From the NCBI GenBank assembly GCA_023386365.1, contig JAEWJX010000116.1, positions 31,949-95,948 on the forward strand: 64,000 nucleotides of DNA, in the 5' to 3' direction. The notes below the pieces were generated by a model. It was given only the letters and a program-made list of their open reading frames with translations, was not told the DNA's origin and did not search any database. Within the stretch, counting starts at the first letter, position 1; each line of letters starts with the position of its first letter. Shown here piece by piece: positions 35,617-43,998 of the stretch. The position numbers were made by a program, and so were the translations under genes. The DNA is from Actinomycetes bacterium (GTDB taxonomy: Bacteria; Actinomycetota; Actinomycetes; Actinomycetales; Microbacteriaceae).

Positions 35617-36195
35617 ATGACCACGTTCGTCCTCGCCACCCACAACGCCCACAAGGTCGAGGAGCTGCGTCGCATCCTCGGTGAGCGTCTCGGCCCGCAC
35701 GAGCTGATCGGCTACGACGGGCCGGAACCGGTGGAGGACGGCGACACGTTCGAGGCGAATGCGCTCATCAAGGCGCGCGCCGCGTACGCCCACACCGGGC
35801 TGCCGGCGATCGCCGACGACTCCGGCATCTCAGTTCGGGCGCTGGGGGGCGCGCCCGGCATCCATTCGGCCCGGTACGCGGGCACCCGCGACGATGTCGA
35901 CAACTACACGCTGCTGCTCGAGAACCTCACCGGGGTCACGGATCGCGCCGCCGACTTCATGTGCGCGGCGGCTCTCGTCGACGGCGACACCGAACTGACG
36001 GTGCTCGGCGTGTGGCCGGGGGAGGTGCTCGCGGCGCCGTCGGGCACCCACGGGTTCGGCTACGACCCGGTGTTCCGCCCGGAGGGGATCGAGACCTCGT
36101 CGGCCGAACTGACGGCCGACGAGAAGAACGCGATCAGCCACCGATCCCGGGCGTTCGGCGCGCTCGTTGAGAAGCTCCGGGAGCTCTACGGCTGA
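35617..36195 (+). CDS. rdgB: non-canonical purine NTP pyrophosphatase (RdgB/HAM1)
   Basis: 192 residues. It hydrolyses ITP, dITP and XTP to monophosphates and cleans the nucleotide pool. Motifs: LATHNAHKVEELRRIL, the DDSGISVRALGGAPGIHSARYAG loop, and HGFGYDPVFRPEG, plus SHRSRAFGAL at the end. TAGGCT at 35605 lies 6 nt before the ATG, indicating a leaderless promoter 14 nt after the LAxTG gene stop. Confidence 0.95.
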   Translation: MTTFVLATHNAHKVEELRRILGERLGPHELIGYDGPEPVEDGDTFEANALIKARAAYAHTGLPAIADDSGISVRALGGAPGIHSARYAGTRDDVDNYTLLLENLTGVTDRAADFMCAAALVDGDTELTVLGVWPGEVLAAPSGTHGFGYDPVFRPEGIETSSAELTADEKNAISHRSRAFGALVEKLRELYG

Positions 36196-36278
36196 CGGAG
36201 TGAGAACCGTTGTGAACAGCGTTCCCGAGAAGCCCCAAACGACTGAGCGGCACCCGTCGCGGCCCTAGCCTGGAGGGC

Positions 36279-37193
36279 ATGGGTCACGATCACGGGCACG
36301 CGCGTGCCGCACGCGGCAACCGCACGCGAATCGCGATCGCGCTCGCGATCACGGTGGTCGTGCTGGTCGCGGAGGTCGTCGGCGCATTCGTGTCGGGCTC
36401 TTTGGCGCTCCTCGGCGACGCGGGGCACATGTCGAGCGACGCGATCGGGCTTGCCGTCGCGCTCGTCGCATCCGTGGTCGCCGCTCGCCCTGCCACCGAC
36501 CGCCACACGTTCGGGTTCCAGCGGATGGAGGTGCTCGCGGCTCTCGCGAACGGCCTGATCCTCATGGTCGTCGCCGCGGTGGTCGCGTTCGAGGCGGTGC
36601 GCCGCCTCATCTCGGGATCGGATCATGTCGACGCGGTGCCGATGCTGGTGGTCGCCGCCGTGGGTCTCTTGGCGAACGTCGTTGCGTATGCGGTGCTGCG
36701 CGGAGGGGATCGCACGTCGCTGAACCTGCGCGGCGCGATGCTCGAGGTGTTCGGCGACATGCTCGGGTCGATCGCCGCGATCGCTGCGGCCGTCGTCATC
36801 CTGGCGACCGGGTTCGCCCCCGCCGACGCCATCGCATCCCTTGTGATCGCGGCGATGATCGTGCCGCGTGCGGCGTTGCTGTTGCGCGACGTGGTGCATG
36901 TGCTCACCGAGTCGGCGCCGCGCGACCGCGACGTGGAGCAGATCCGTGAGCACATCCGTGAGGCGGAGGGTGTGGTGGAGGTGCACGACGTGCACATCTG
37001 GAACATCACGTCGGGAGCGCCCGTGTTCACCGCCCATGTGGTCGTGGAGCAGGCGGTGTTCGAACGCGGCGACACGGATGCGATGCTCGACCGGTTGGGC
37101 GGCTGCCTCGCCGAGCATTTCGATGTGGCGCACTCGACTTTCCAGTTGGAGCCTGCCGGGCATTCCGAACACGAGGAGCACGCTCATCGCTAA
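36279..37193 (+). CDS. cation diffusion facilitator (CDF) metal exporter
   Basis: 304 residues. His-rich N-terminus (MGHDHGHAR), six transmembrane helices, and the HxxxD-type metal site in LLGDAGHMSSDAIGL and MLEVFGDMLGSIAA. The C-terminal cytoplasmic domain (about residues 215-300) has the usual VHDVHIWNITSG and a His/Glu-rich tail. It exports a divalent cation, Zn, Mn or Co. It is upstream of an MntR-type repressor and an Nramp importer, so manganese or iron homeostasis is the likely context. Promoter box TAGCCT at 36266. Confidence 0.9.
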   Translation: MGHDHGHARAARGNRTRIAIALAITVVVLVAEVVGAFVSGSLALLGDAGHMSSDAIGLAVALVASVVAARPATDRHTFGFQRMEVLAALANGLILMVVAAVVAFEAVRRLISGSDHVDAVPMLVVAAVGLLANVVAYAVLRGGDRTSLNLRGAMLEVFGDMLGSIAAIAAAVVILATGFAPADAIASLVIAAMIVPRAALLLRDVVHVLTESAPRDRDVEQIREHIREAEGVVEVHDVHIWNITSGAPVFTAHVVVEQAVFERGDTDAMLDRLGGCLAEHFDVAHSTFQLEPAGHSEHEEHAHR

Positions 37194-37800
37194 GTCCGCA
37201 TCCTCGGCCACCGAGGACTACCTGAAGGTGATCTACGGGCACACGGAGTGGCAGGACGTGCCGATCACCGGCTCGCAGCTCGCCGCCCGGCTCGGCCTCG
37301 TGCCGTCGACGGTGACCGAGATGGTGAAGAAGCTGTCGTCGCAGGGGCTGGTGGTGCATCAGCCGTACGGCGCGATCACGCTCACCGACGCCGGGCGCGC
37401 GGAGGCGCTGCGGATGGTGCGCCGTCACCGTCTTGTGGAGACGTGGCTGGTGGAGGGTTTCGGGTACGCCTGGGATGAGGTGCACGACGAGGCGGAGGTG
37501 CTGGAGCACGTTCTGAGCGACCGCCTGCTGGGTGCGATCGACGCGCAGCTCGGGTTCCCCATCCGTGACCCGCACGGCGATCCGATCCCGGATGCGGCGG
37601 GCGTGGTCCGTCGCCCGGATGCCGTTCTCGTGTCGGAGTCCGCCCCGGACGTGAGTGGGCGGGTGGTGCGTATCAGCGACCGTGACCCGGAGGTGCTGCG
37701 GCGCCTGCACGACGAGGGCATCGGCCTCGACACGGTGATCACGGCGGGGGAGTTGCCGGAGGGTGCCGCCGACGCGGTGTGGGTGATCCCGATCGACTGA
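37186..37800 (+). CDS. mntR: DtxR/MntR family metal-dependent repressor
   Basis: About 204 residues. Residues 5-65 form a winged helix-turn-helix of the DtxR family (EDYLKVIYGHTEWQDVPITGSQLAARLGLVPSTVTEMVKKL), followed by the metal-binding and dimerisation domain (RRHRLVETWLVEGFGYAWDEVHDEAEVLEHV), with His and Glu ligands typical of the group, and a C-terminal FeoA-like region. It should repress the following Nramp gene when manganese or iron is plentiful. The best start is ATC 37186, with GAGGAG 7 nt before it; no ATG/GTG/TTG gives the full HTH. Overlaps the CDF stop by 8 nt. Confidence 0.85.
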   Translation: MAKSASSATEDYLKVIYGHTEWQDVPITGSQLAARLGLVPSTVTEMVKKLSSQGLVVHQPYGAITLTDAGRAEALRMVRRHRLVETWLVEGFGYAWDEVHDEAEVLEHVLSDRLLGAIDAQLGFPIRDPHGDPIPDAAGVVRRPDAVLVSESAPDVSGRVVRISDRDPEVLRRLHDEGIGLDTVITAGELPEGAADAVWVIPID

Positions 37801-37842
37801 TTTCGGTGAACCGAAACATTTGCTAGTTTCGGTACACCGAAA
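37801..37842. promoter_or_regulatory. twin palindromic operators for the MntR-type repressor
   Basis: Two 16-bp near-identical inverted repeats, TTTCGGTGAACCGAAA (37801-37816) and TTTCGGTACACCGAAA (37827-37842), each with 7-bp arms and a 2-bp spacer, lie directly between the repressor stop and the Nramp start. Their centres are 26 bp apart. A TAGTTT box at 37824 between and partly inside them fits a -10 element, so repressor bound here would block transcription. Confidence 0.85.
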
Positions 37843-37858
37843 TCTTCCGAGGGGTCCA

Positions 37859-39112
37859 GTGAGCAAGTCTGTCGACGCTGAACGTCGCGCGCCCGTCGCC
37901 GCCCGCGTGGGCCTGTGGGGTGCCCTCGGCCCGGCGATGGTCGCGGGCGTCGCCTACCTCGATCCGGGCAACGTGGCCAGCAACGCCAGCGCGGGTGCCG
38001 CCTATGGCTACCTGCTGGTGTGGGTGGTGGTGCTGGGCAACGCCATGGCGTGGCTCATCCAGTACTTGTCGGCGAAGCTCGGCATCGTCACCGGAGCGAG
38101 TCTTCCAGCGCTGCTCGGCTCGCGCTTCCGCACCAGGCCGGCGCGCTACGCGTACTGGGTGCAGGCGGAACTGGTGGCCATGGCGACCGACATCGCCGAG
38201 GTGTTGGGTGGGGCCATCGCGCTCAACCTGCTGTTCGGTCTGCCGTTGCCTCTGGGCGGCGTCATCACCGGCACGGTCTCGATGGCGCTTCTCGTGCTGC
38301 ACAGCCGCCGAGGCCCGCGCCTGTTCGAGCGGGTGGTGATCGGGCTGGTCGCGATCATCGCAGTCGGTTTCTGCGCGGGACTCGTGGTGGCGCCGGTCGA
38401 CCCGGTGGCGGCGATCCAGGGTCTGGTGCCGCGTTTCGAGGACGCCGGTTCGGTGCTGCTGGCGGCGTCGATCCTCGGTGCGACGGTGATGCCGCACGCG
38501 ATCTACGCACATTCGGCGCTCACGCGCGACCGGTTCGGACGCGTCGACGAGGGACCCGAGCGGCGTCGGCTGCTGCGGGCGACTCGCGTGGATGTGACGA
38601 TCGCCCTCGCCATCGCGGGCACCGTGAATCTGGTGATCCTGCTGCTCGCCGCGGCCACTCTCTCCGGCGTGGAGGGCACCGACACGTTGGAGGGGGCTCA
38701 CGCGGCGATCGGTGCGGCGTTGGGTCCGGTGATCGCGACCCTGTTCGCGGTGGGGTTGCTCGCATCCGGTCTCGCCTCCACCTCGGTGGGTGCGTATGCG
38801 GGGGCTGAGATCATGCAGGGGCTGCTGCGCGTGCGAATCCCGCTGATCTGGCGGCGCCTGGTGACTTTGGTGCCGGCGCTGGCGCTGCTGTTCGCGGGGG
38901 CGCCGCCGACCCTGGCCCTGGTGCTGAGTCAGGTGGTGCTGTCGTTCGGCATCCCGTTCGCGCTGGTGCCGCTGGTGCGGCTCACGACGCGGCGGGAGCT
39001 GATGGGGGATGCGACGAACCGCGTGTGGACGACGGTGCTGGCGTCGATCGCCGCCGCGCTGCTGATCGCGTTGAACGCGACGCTGCTGGTGCTGATCGCC
39101 ACCGGAGCCTGA
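37859..39112 (+). CDS. mntH: Nramp family divalent metal (Mn/Fe) importer
   Basis: 417 residues with 11 predicted transmembrane helices. The helix 1 motif DPGNVASN and the helix 6 motif GATVMPHAIYAHSAL are the Nramp metal-binding hallmarks. It imports Mn or Fe with protons. GTG 37859 lies just after GAGGGG and downstream of the twin operators; an ATG-like alternative at 37820 would include the second operator and is rejected. Presumably repressed by the preceding gene's product. Confidence 0.94.
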   Translation: MSKSVDAERRAPVAARVGLWGALGPAMVAGVAYLDPGNVASNASAGAAYGYLLVWVVVLGNAMAWLIQYLSAKLGIVTGASLPALLGSRFRTRPARYAYWVQAELVAMATDIAEVLGGAIALNLLFGLPLPLGGVITGTVSMALLVLHSRRGPRLFERVVIGLVAIIAVGFCAGLVVAPVDPVAAIQGLVPRFEDAGSVLLAASILGATVMPHAIYAHSALTRDRFGRVDEGPERRRLLRATRVDVTIALAIAGTVNLVILLLAAATLSGVEGTDTLEGAHAAIGAALGPVIATLFAVGLLASGLASTSVGAYAGAEIMQGLLRVRIPLIWRRLVTLVPALALLFAGAPPTLALVLSQVVLSFGIPFALVPLVRLTTRRELMGDATNRVWTTVLASIAAALLIALNATLLVLIATGA

Positions 39113-39121
39113 CGCTCGGAC

Positions 39122-39892
39122 TTACTCTTCGAACACCTCGGGGTCGAGCACGACCTCGTCGTCGGTGAGCGGCTTCTCCCCGGCCTGACGGGCCTTGCGC
39201 GCCTTCAGCACCGACTGCACGTAGTGGAAGACGGTGGGGATCACCGCGAGCGCGATCGCGGCGAGCAGGATCACGTCGATGTATTCGATGACGAAGTCGG
39301 CGAGCGGCGGGATGTAGCCGAGCAGGAAGCCGGCGAAGGTGAGGCCGGCGCCCCAGATGAGCGCGCCGACGCCGTTGTAGAGCGAGTAGCGCTTGTAGTT
39401 CATGTGGCCGACGCCTGCGGCGACGGGGGCGAAGGTGCGCACGATCGGCACGAAGCGGGCGAGCACGATCGAGATCGGGCCCCACTTCTCGAGGAACTTG
39501 TTGGTGCGGAGCACGTTCTCCTTCGAGAACAGGCCGCTCTCTTTCTGCTCGAAGATGCGCGGGCCGGCCTTGTGGCCGATCAGGTAGCCCACCTCGCCAC
39601 CGAGGAATGCGGCCACCGCGATGGCGCCGCACACCCACCAGATGGGGATCTGGATGCCGGTGGCCTCCTCGGTCATGGTGCCGGTGAAGGTGAGGAGGCC
39701 GGTGATGATGAGCAGGGTGTCGCCCGGCAGGATGAATCCGACCAACAGTCCCGTCTCGGCGAAGACGATGAGGCACACCACGAGCAGAGCCCACGGGCCC
39801 GCGTTCACGATGATGGCGTGGGGGTCGAGCCACGGGATCAGCGCCATCGGCATTGCGGCGGCGAAAGTGGCGGCGAGGGTGGAAAGGGGCAC
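39122..39892 (-). CDS. DedA family membrane protein
   Basis: 256 residues with about five membrane segments. The DedA signature is complete: FAETGLLVGFILPGDTLLIITG, GGEVGYLIGHKAG and ARFVPIVRTFAPVAAGVGHM with the conserved Arg residues. DedA proteins are thought to be lipid (undecaprenyl phosphate or phosphatidylethanolamine) scramblases that keep the membrane energised. GTG 39892 start; the C-terminus is acidic. Convergent with mntH, 9 nt apart. Confidence 0.9.
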   Translation of the reverse strand: MPLSTLAATFAAAMPMALIPWLDPHAIIVNAGPWALLVVCLIVFAETGLLVGFILPGDTLLIITGLLTFTGTMTEEATGIQIPIWWVCGAIAVAAFLGGEVGYLIGHKAGPRIFEQKESGLFSKENVLRTNKFLEKWGPISIVLARFVPIVRTFAPVAAGVGHMNYKRYSLYNGVGALIWGAGLTFAGFLLGYIPPLADFVIEYIDVILLAAIALAVIPTVFHYVQSVLKARKARQAGEKPLTDDEVVLDPEVFEE

Positions 39893-40007
39893 GCGGAGGT
39901 TCTCCTGAACGTCGGTCGCACAGCGATCGGCGGGGCGGGGTCTGGTTCAGCGTAGCGGCTGAAGGCCCGGGCAACCTGGGGGTTGACCCCCGAAGGCTCC
40001 GGCCGGG

Positions 40008-41615
40008 TCAGTCGTCCACGCAGGGTTCGGTGAGGGGTTCGGGGTGCACCTCGACGCGCTGGTGGTTCGGGATCATGCCCGAGTTTTGGTCGTCGATCCA
40101 CAGCTTGAACGGCGGCTCGCCGTCGCGCGGGTTCGGGATTTCCTGGTAGACGAGGATCACGCGGTCGCCGGGGGTCACATCCGACAGTTCGACGGGTCGC
40201 TGGGTGCCGTTGGCCGAGGGGGAGGCGACGGGGCTCTGCATCTGCCAGTTGAAGTCCCACTCGTCGCTGACGTCTCCGCACACCTTGCCGTTCCAGGTGA
40301 CGGTCACGGGCACCTGCCGGTCGGCGGTGACGAACGAGTAGCTGACCCCTTCGAACTGCCAGCCTTCGGCGCCGTAGGTCACCTGCACGTCGTGGCCGCC
40401 ACGTGGGGTGTCGGTGCTGAGCGACGCCCGGTAGAGGGGGTCACCGGATGCGGTGAACGTGAACCGCCCGTGGCCGGTCGCGTTTCGCGGGGTCACGTCG
40501 CCGTCGGAGCTCTCCGCCACGATCGGGGCGTCGGTGATCTCCTCCCCGGTGCCGGGGTCGATCACGCGTGCCTCGAACTCGGCCTCCTCGCCGTCGGCGA
40601 GGCTGGTGACGCCTCCGGTGTCGACGACGATGCGCACGCACAGTCCGCGGCTGTCGCGCAGGTCGTCGCCGCGGTCGACGACGTCGGAGGCGAGTCCCCG
40701 GTAGGCGTCGAGTTGTGCGCCGGCGAGGGCGATGGCGTCCTTCTCGCTGACGCCGTTGGTTTCGGCGACGGTGAACCTGCCGCGGGCGTCGGTGATGTCG
40801 CCGCGGGTGTCCCAACCGTCGATGTCCGCGTTGACGGTGAACCCGTTGCCTGTGGTGCTGGCACCGTCGGGACCGGTGCCGCTCGCGTCGATGCTTACGG
40901 TGACGTCGCGCAGCGACACGGTGCCGTCGGCGGCGCGCACGACGGTGCCGGTGGTGGTGATGTCGACCATCAGCAGCACGCCGTCGCGGTTGATGGTCTG
41001 GGTCTGCTCGATCGTGTAGGTGCCGGCGGGTTCACCCTCGGCGGCGCAGGGGTTCTTCTCCTGGGTGGTGACGATGCGCTGTGTGCTGCCGTTGCCGGTC
41101 TCGGGGGTGCCGACGGTGGTGGTGGCGTCGTGCACGGTCACCTCGCGCTGACCCTTCACCGTGTTCGTGTCGGTGGTGACCGTCGTGTAGCTGCGGCCGT
41201 CTTGGGTTCCGGTGGTGGTGGTGGAGGTGTTGGTGACCACCGGAACGTCGACGCCGGGGGTGCCGCCCGCGGCGGGGGCGGTGAACTCGACGGGTGCGAT
41301 ACCCGGGCCCATCGCGCTCGGGCCGTCGCCGGCGGGCTGTTGCCGGATCGCGGAGGCCAGGTCGGCATCCGCTTGCTCGCTCACCTCTCGCGCGTGGTTG
41401 AGCAGCTCGGCGAGGATCGCATCCGATGCTGCATCGAACAGCGCGCCGTCGTCGCCGCGGTCGATGCCGAGCAGTTCGTCGACGCTGCGGGTCGGGGGAG
41501 CGGGGAACGGGTCACCCTGCACGGGCACGGTGAACTGTCCGCAACCGGTGAGGGTGAGGAGAGCGAGGGCGGAAGCCGTGAGGGCGAGGGTTCGGGTGGT
41601 GGTGCGTTCGGGCAT
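40008..41615 (-). CDS. large lipoprotein of unknown function
   Basis: 535 residues. ATG 41615 gives a lipoprotein signal with lipobox LTGC. The mature part is Thr/Asp/Gly-rich and beta-predicted, including a run of VTTDTNTVKGQREVTV-like strands (residues 120-260) that suggests repeated beta-sandwich elements, and a cysteine-containing C-terminal domain (VTVTWNGKVCGDVSDEWDFN). I do not recognise the family. It follows DedA on the same strand with 115 nt between. Confidence 0.75.
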   Translation of the reverse strand: MPERTTTRTLALTASALALLTLTGCGQFTVPVQGDPFPAPPTRSVDELLGIDRGDDGALFDAASDAILAELLNHAREVSEQADADLASAIRQQPAGDGPSAMGPGIAPVEFTAPAAGGTPGVDVPVVTNTSTTTTGTQDGRSYTTVTTDTNTVKGQREVTVHDATTTVGTPETGNGSTQRIVTTQEKNPCAAEGEPAGTYTIEQTQTINRDGVLLMVDITTTGTVVRAADGTVSLRDVTVSIDASGTGPDGASTTGNGFTVNADIDGWDTRGDITDARGRFTVAETNGVSEKDAIALAGAQLDAYRGLASDVVDRGDDLRDSRGLCVRIVVDTGGVTSLADGEEAEFEARVIDPGTGEEITDAPIVAESSDGDVTPRNATGHGRFTFTASGDPLYRASLSTDTPRGGHDVQVTYGAEGWQFEGVSYSFVTADRQVPVTVTWNGKVCGDVSDEWDFNWQMQSPVASPSANGTQRPVELSDVTPGDRVILVYQEIPNPRDGEPPFKLWIDDQNSGMIPNHQRVEVHPEPLTEPCVDD

Positions 41616-41669
41616 CCGGCCATCGTCGTCGGCCCGGCGTCCCGGATCGAAGGGGCGGGAGTCCTCGAA

Positions 41670-41753
41670 TGGTGCGGGAGGCGGGGCTCGAACCCGCATG
41701 CCGTGAGGCACAGGAACCTAAATCCTGCGTGTCTACCGTTCCACCACTCCCGC
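41670..41753 (-). tRNA. tRNA-Leu (TAG)
   Basis: Read on the minus strand this is a type II tRNA with a long variable arm. Acceptor GCGGGAG pairs with CTCCCGC. Anticodon loop TTTAGGT in a CAGGA/TCCTG stem gives UAG, decoding CUA. T-loop is TTCGAGC. The 3' CCA is encoded (41670-41672). Immediately to its right the accessory region begins. Confidence 0.96.
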
Positions 41754-41825
41754 GAAGCCCGTTCAGTCTAGGGCGCCTGTGGACAACGAACCCGGCGGGA
41801 GGACGGATCGCGTCAGCATGTCCGG

Positions 41826-42020
41826 ATGACGAACGCAATCGGGCTGATCGCGGAGCAGGTGCGGGAACGGGTGCGGCGCGACGGCGCCGACCTGCGGGGC
41901 GACCGGAGCCTGGCCGATGCGTACGTGCACGCCGAGGTGGAGCGCTACTCCGAGCTGGCACTCGGCGGTGCGATTCCGATGCTCGACGACGAGGCGAGCA
42001 CGGCTCGCCCGGTGAACCAC
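41826..42020 (+). pseudogene. 5' remnant of a CpaF/TadA-type pilus ATPase
   Basis: ATG 41826 opens a reading frame whose first 62 or so residues, ending at GGAIPMLDDEASTAR, match the conserved N-terminus of actinobacterial CpaF-type ATPases (the pattern YV-x-x-EV-x-RYSE-x-ALGGA-x-P-x-L). After about 42010 the frame continues through sequence that no longer looks like that family and lacks the Walker motifs. The remainder of the ATPase is not found anywhere in the window. The identification rests on remembered family patterns. Confidence 0.65.
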
Positions 42021-42161
42021 GCCCTCGCAGTATCTCGACGTTCCTGCGGTTCCGCGTGCTCCTCTTCGGAGGGGTTTCGCTGGGGGCGTTTTGCTGCGTC
42101 CCGCGGTGGCCCCCGACAGCGGGTGTCGGCAATACCCACCACCGTGTGTCATACTCCGGGA

Positions 42162-42449
42162 GTGACCACGACCGCCCGAGAGGCCGTGCTTGGTGCTGTG
42201 CAGCTACCGGCGGGCATCGCCGAGCTGCTCGACGACCTCGAGCGGCACGGCTGGCCTGCGCGGGCTCGCCGAGGCACCCATGGCGTCGCAGTCTGGCCCG
42301 AAGAGGGCCGTCGCCTGCAGGTGGTCATCGACACGTCGTATCCCCTCAACGACCATCGTCTGGACGAATATCGCCGTGTCACCGGACTTCCGCTGCTGGG
42401 AGCAGCGTGCGAGAGCTTGCCCGTACGGGTAGCCGAAGAAGAAATCTAA
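42162..42449 (+). CDS. small conserved-looking protein of unknown function
   Basis: 95 residues from GTG 42162, in the same frame as the upstream ATPase remnant but separated from it by about 140 nt of non-coding-looking sequence. A CATACT box at 42150 is 6 nt before the start, so a leaderless transcript is likely. The protein is soluble, mixed alpha/beta, with LLDDLERHGWPARARRGTHGVAVWP and a strand VVIDTSYP. Unrecognised. Codon use is typical of the host. Next gene starts 16 nt later. Confidence 0.6.
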   Translation: MTTTAREAVLGAVQLPAGIAELLDDLERHGWPARARRGTHGVAVWPEEGRRLQVVIDTSYPLNDHRLDEYRRVTGLPLLGAACESLPVRVAEEEI

Positions 42450-42465
42450 GGAGGGAGTGAAGAAT

Positions 42466-42789
42466 ATGAGCAGCATCAAGGGCACGACGATCACCGCGAA
42501 GTTCCAGGGGACCGTCGACTTCTCCGACGAATGGGTGGACCTGGTTTACTCGTCGCTGGAGCAGAACGTTGCCATCGTTAGCCGCGACCTCCTTCTCGAC
42601 GAGGAGGCTGGTTCCCTTTCCGCTGTGCTCGGGATCGAATGCCCCGAGGGGCTCGACCCCGAGTCTCTGGTAGAAGGCATCGCGCGCGACGCGATGGACA
42701 AGGCCATTCGCCACGCAAACGGCGATGAGTCGCTGGATACCGCGGCCTTTCCCGTGATCATGGCGAGCAATGTCGAGGTCTTCGCGTAA
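42466..42789 (+). CDS. small acidic protein of unknown function
   Basis: 107 residues. ATG 42466 follows AAGGAGG; GTG 42457 in frame is too close to that site. Predicted alpha/beta, acidic, without signal peptide or membrane segment (FQGTVDFSDEWVDLVYSSLEQN, then AIRHANGDESLDTAAFPV). No family recognised. Paired with the preceding 95-residue gene, followed by a strong terminator, so the two form a closed transcription unit. Confidence 0.65.
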   Translation: MSSIKGTTITAKFQGTVDFSDEWVDLVYSSLEQNVAIVSRDLLLDEEAGSLSAVLGIECPEGLDPESLVEGIARDAMDKAIRHANGDESLDTAAFPVIMASNVEVFA

Positions 42790-42798
42790 CGATCAAAA

Positions 42799-42840
42799 CG
42801 AACGCCCCCACGCTACGTGCGTGGGGGCGTTCGTTGTTTC
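42799..42840 (+). terminator. strong terminator closing the two-gene unit
   Basis: A perfect 15-bp inverted repeat, CGAACGCCCCCACGC with GCGTGGGGGCGTTCG, loop TACGT, followed by TTGTTTC. A clear factor-independent terminator 9 nt after the stop codon. Confidence 0.95.
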
Positions 42841-43090
42841 TGACGGCCAGTCAGAGGACGCTGCCGCGGGTCCGCTGCGGCTTGGCGTCGAGTCGAAGCC
42901 CGCGCGTCGACAGGCGGAGTTCCAGCATTCGGATCAGGGCAGTGTTCTCGGCCGCCTCCCATGAGCGAGGCCGAGGCGCTTCGACCTGCTCATCGTGCTC
43001 AACTCGGGCATGCCCGACTATGCAATAGGGCCATGCTCGGACCTAGAGCACTCCTCACTGCTATTCTCGCGCCAGCCAGAGAGGGACCAC
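42841..43090. other. gap with possible minus-strand ORF fragment
   Basis: No complete gene is seen. On the minus strand an open stretch of about 60 codons ends at the stop 42851-42853 and contains SWEAAENTALIRMLELRLS; it looks like coding sequence that has lost its 5' end, but I cannot name a family. Base composition changes to lower GC near 43000. Confidence 0.3.
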
Positions 43091-43993
43091 ATGTACGGGC
43101 CGCGAATCCAACAATTCGAGCAGCGCGTGTCGGAGATGCAATTTAATCCACGCGCCCAAAGCACCCTGTTGAGTACTCTCGCCTTCATTCGCGCGCTGGA
43201 TGACGCTCTAAGCGACATGCGCTACCCGGCCTCAGGTCGCGACACCTTTCCTGGTGCGGTCAACCCGGCGCTCGAAGCTCTACCCGCTGTGCTCAGAAGT
43301 GAGGATCTCGGCACAGCCACCCTCGAATGGTGTCGCACTCTACTCGCCTCGATCGATAAGTACCTCGAAGGCCTGGACGAAGATGGCTATAGCGTCGCAG
43401 AGATATTCCGCGGCGATGCAAATGCGTTGATTCAGCAAGCCGCGCTCCATCTCGATGACGCCAAGCTCCGCCGCGAAGCGCGAGCCCTTGTGGAGGAGGC
43501 GAGCACAGCCGCCGAGGCAGCAAAGGACGCCGCCGGGATCGCGGGCGGCGCCTCGCTCTCTGAGCACTTCCAGCACTACGCGCGTGGTGAACGGCTGGCT
43601 GCGAACGCATTCCGCATCGCCACCATCCTTGTCATCGCTTCAGCTGCAATAGTCGCCCTTGTCTGGGGCCACCCTGATCCTGATGATTGGGCAGGCACCA
43701 TCTACCGGCTTGCCCTCCTCGCTGGTATCGGTGGCCTTTCGGCGTATCTCGGGCGACAGGCCGGCCAGCATCGCCGAATGTTCAACTGGGCGAAGAGCAT
43801 GGACGTTCAGCTCAAGTCGTTTCCAGCGTTCATGCAGCCCATTCCGGAAGATGAGCGGGGCGAGATCTATCGCGCCTTTGCGCGCCGTGTACTTGGCGCG
43901 CCGCCAGAGAAGGGCGTTGAAGGAGCGGATGACGTCTCCGCGTCGCAGCTCGCGGAGATGGTGACGATCTTGCTAAAGCGGGACCAGCAGTAA
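43091..43993 (+). CDS. hypothetical protein with two C-terminal membrane helices
   Basis: 300 residues. Residues 1-180 are soluble and helical, with Ala/Glu-rich helices (residues 140-180, EARALVEEASTAAEAAKDAA) that may form a coiled coil. Two transmembrane helices follow (FRIATILVIASAAIVALVWG and YRLALLAGIGGLSAYLG), then a cytoplasmic tail of about 70 residues. ATG 43091 has GAGAGGGA 4 nt before it. Codon use includes more A/T-ending codons than neighbours outside the region, a sign of transfer. No family recognised. Confidence 0.7.
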   Translation: MYGPRIQQFEQRVSEMQFNPRAQSTLLSTLAFIRALDDALSDMRYPASGRDTFPGAVNPALEALPAVLRSEDLGTATLEWCRTLLASIDKYLEGLDEDGYSVAEIFRGDANALIQQAALHLDDAKLRREARALVEEASTAAEAAKDAAGIAGGASLSEHFQHYARGERLAANAFRIATILVIASAAIVALVWGHPDPDDWAGTIYRLALLAGIGGLSAYLGRQAGQHRRMFNWAKSMDVQLKSFPAFMQPIPEDERGEIYRAFARRVLGAPPEKGVEGADDVSASQLAEMVTILLKRDQQ

Positions 43994-43998
43994 CACCG

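Noticed and set aside
37801..37858. Manganese riboswitch (yybP-ykoY) in front of mntH
   Set aside because: The leader is short and occupied by twin DNA palindromes; no conserved riboswitch loops are visible.
41826..42449. One 207-codon gene
   Set aside because: The first about 62 codons match a CpaF-type N-terminus and the last 95 form a separate protein with its own start and promoter box at 42162; the middle has no protein-like character.
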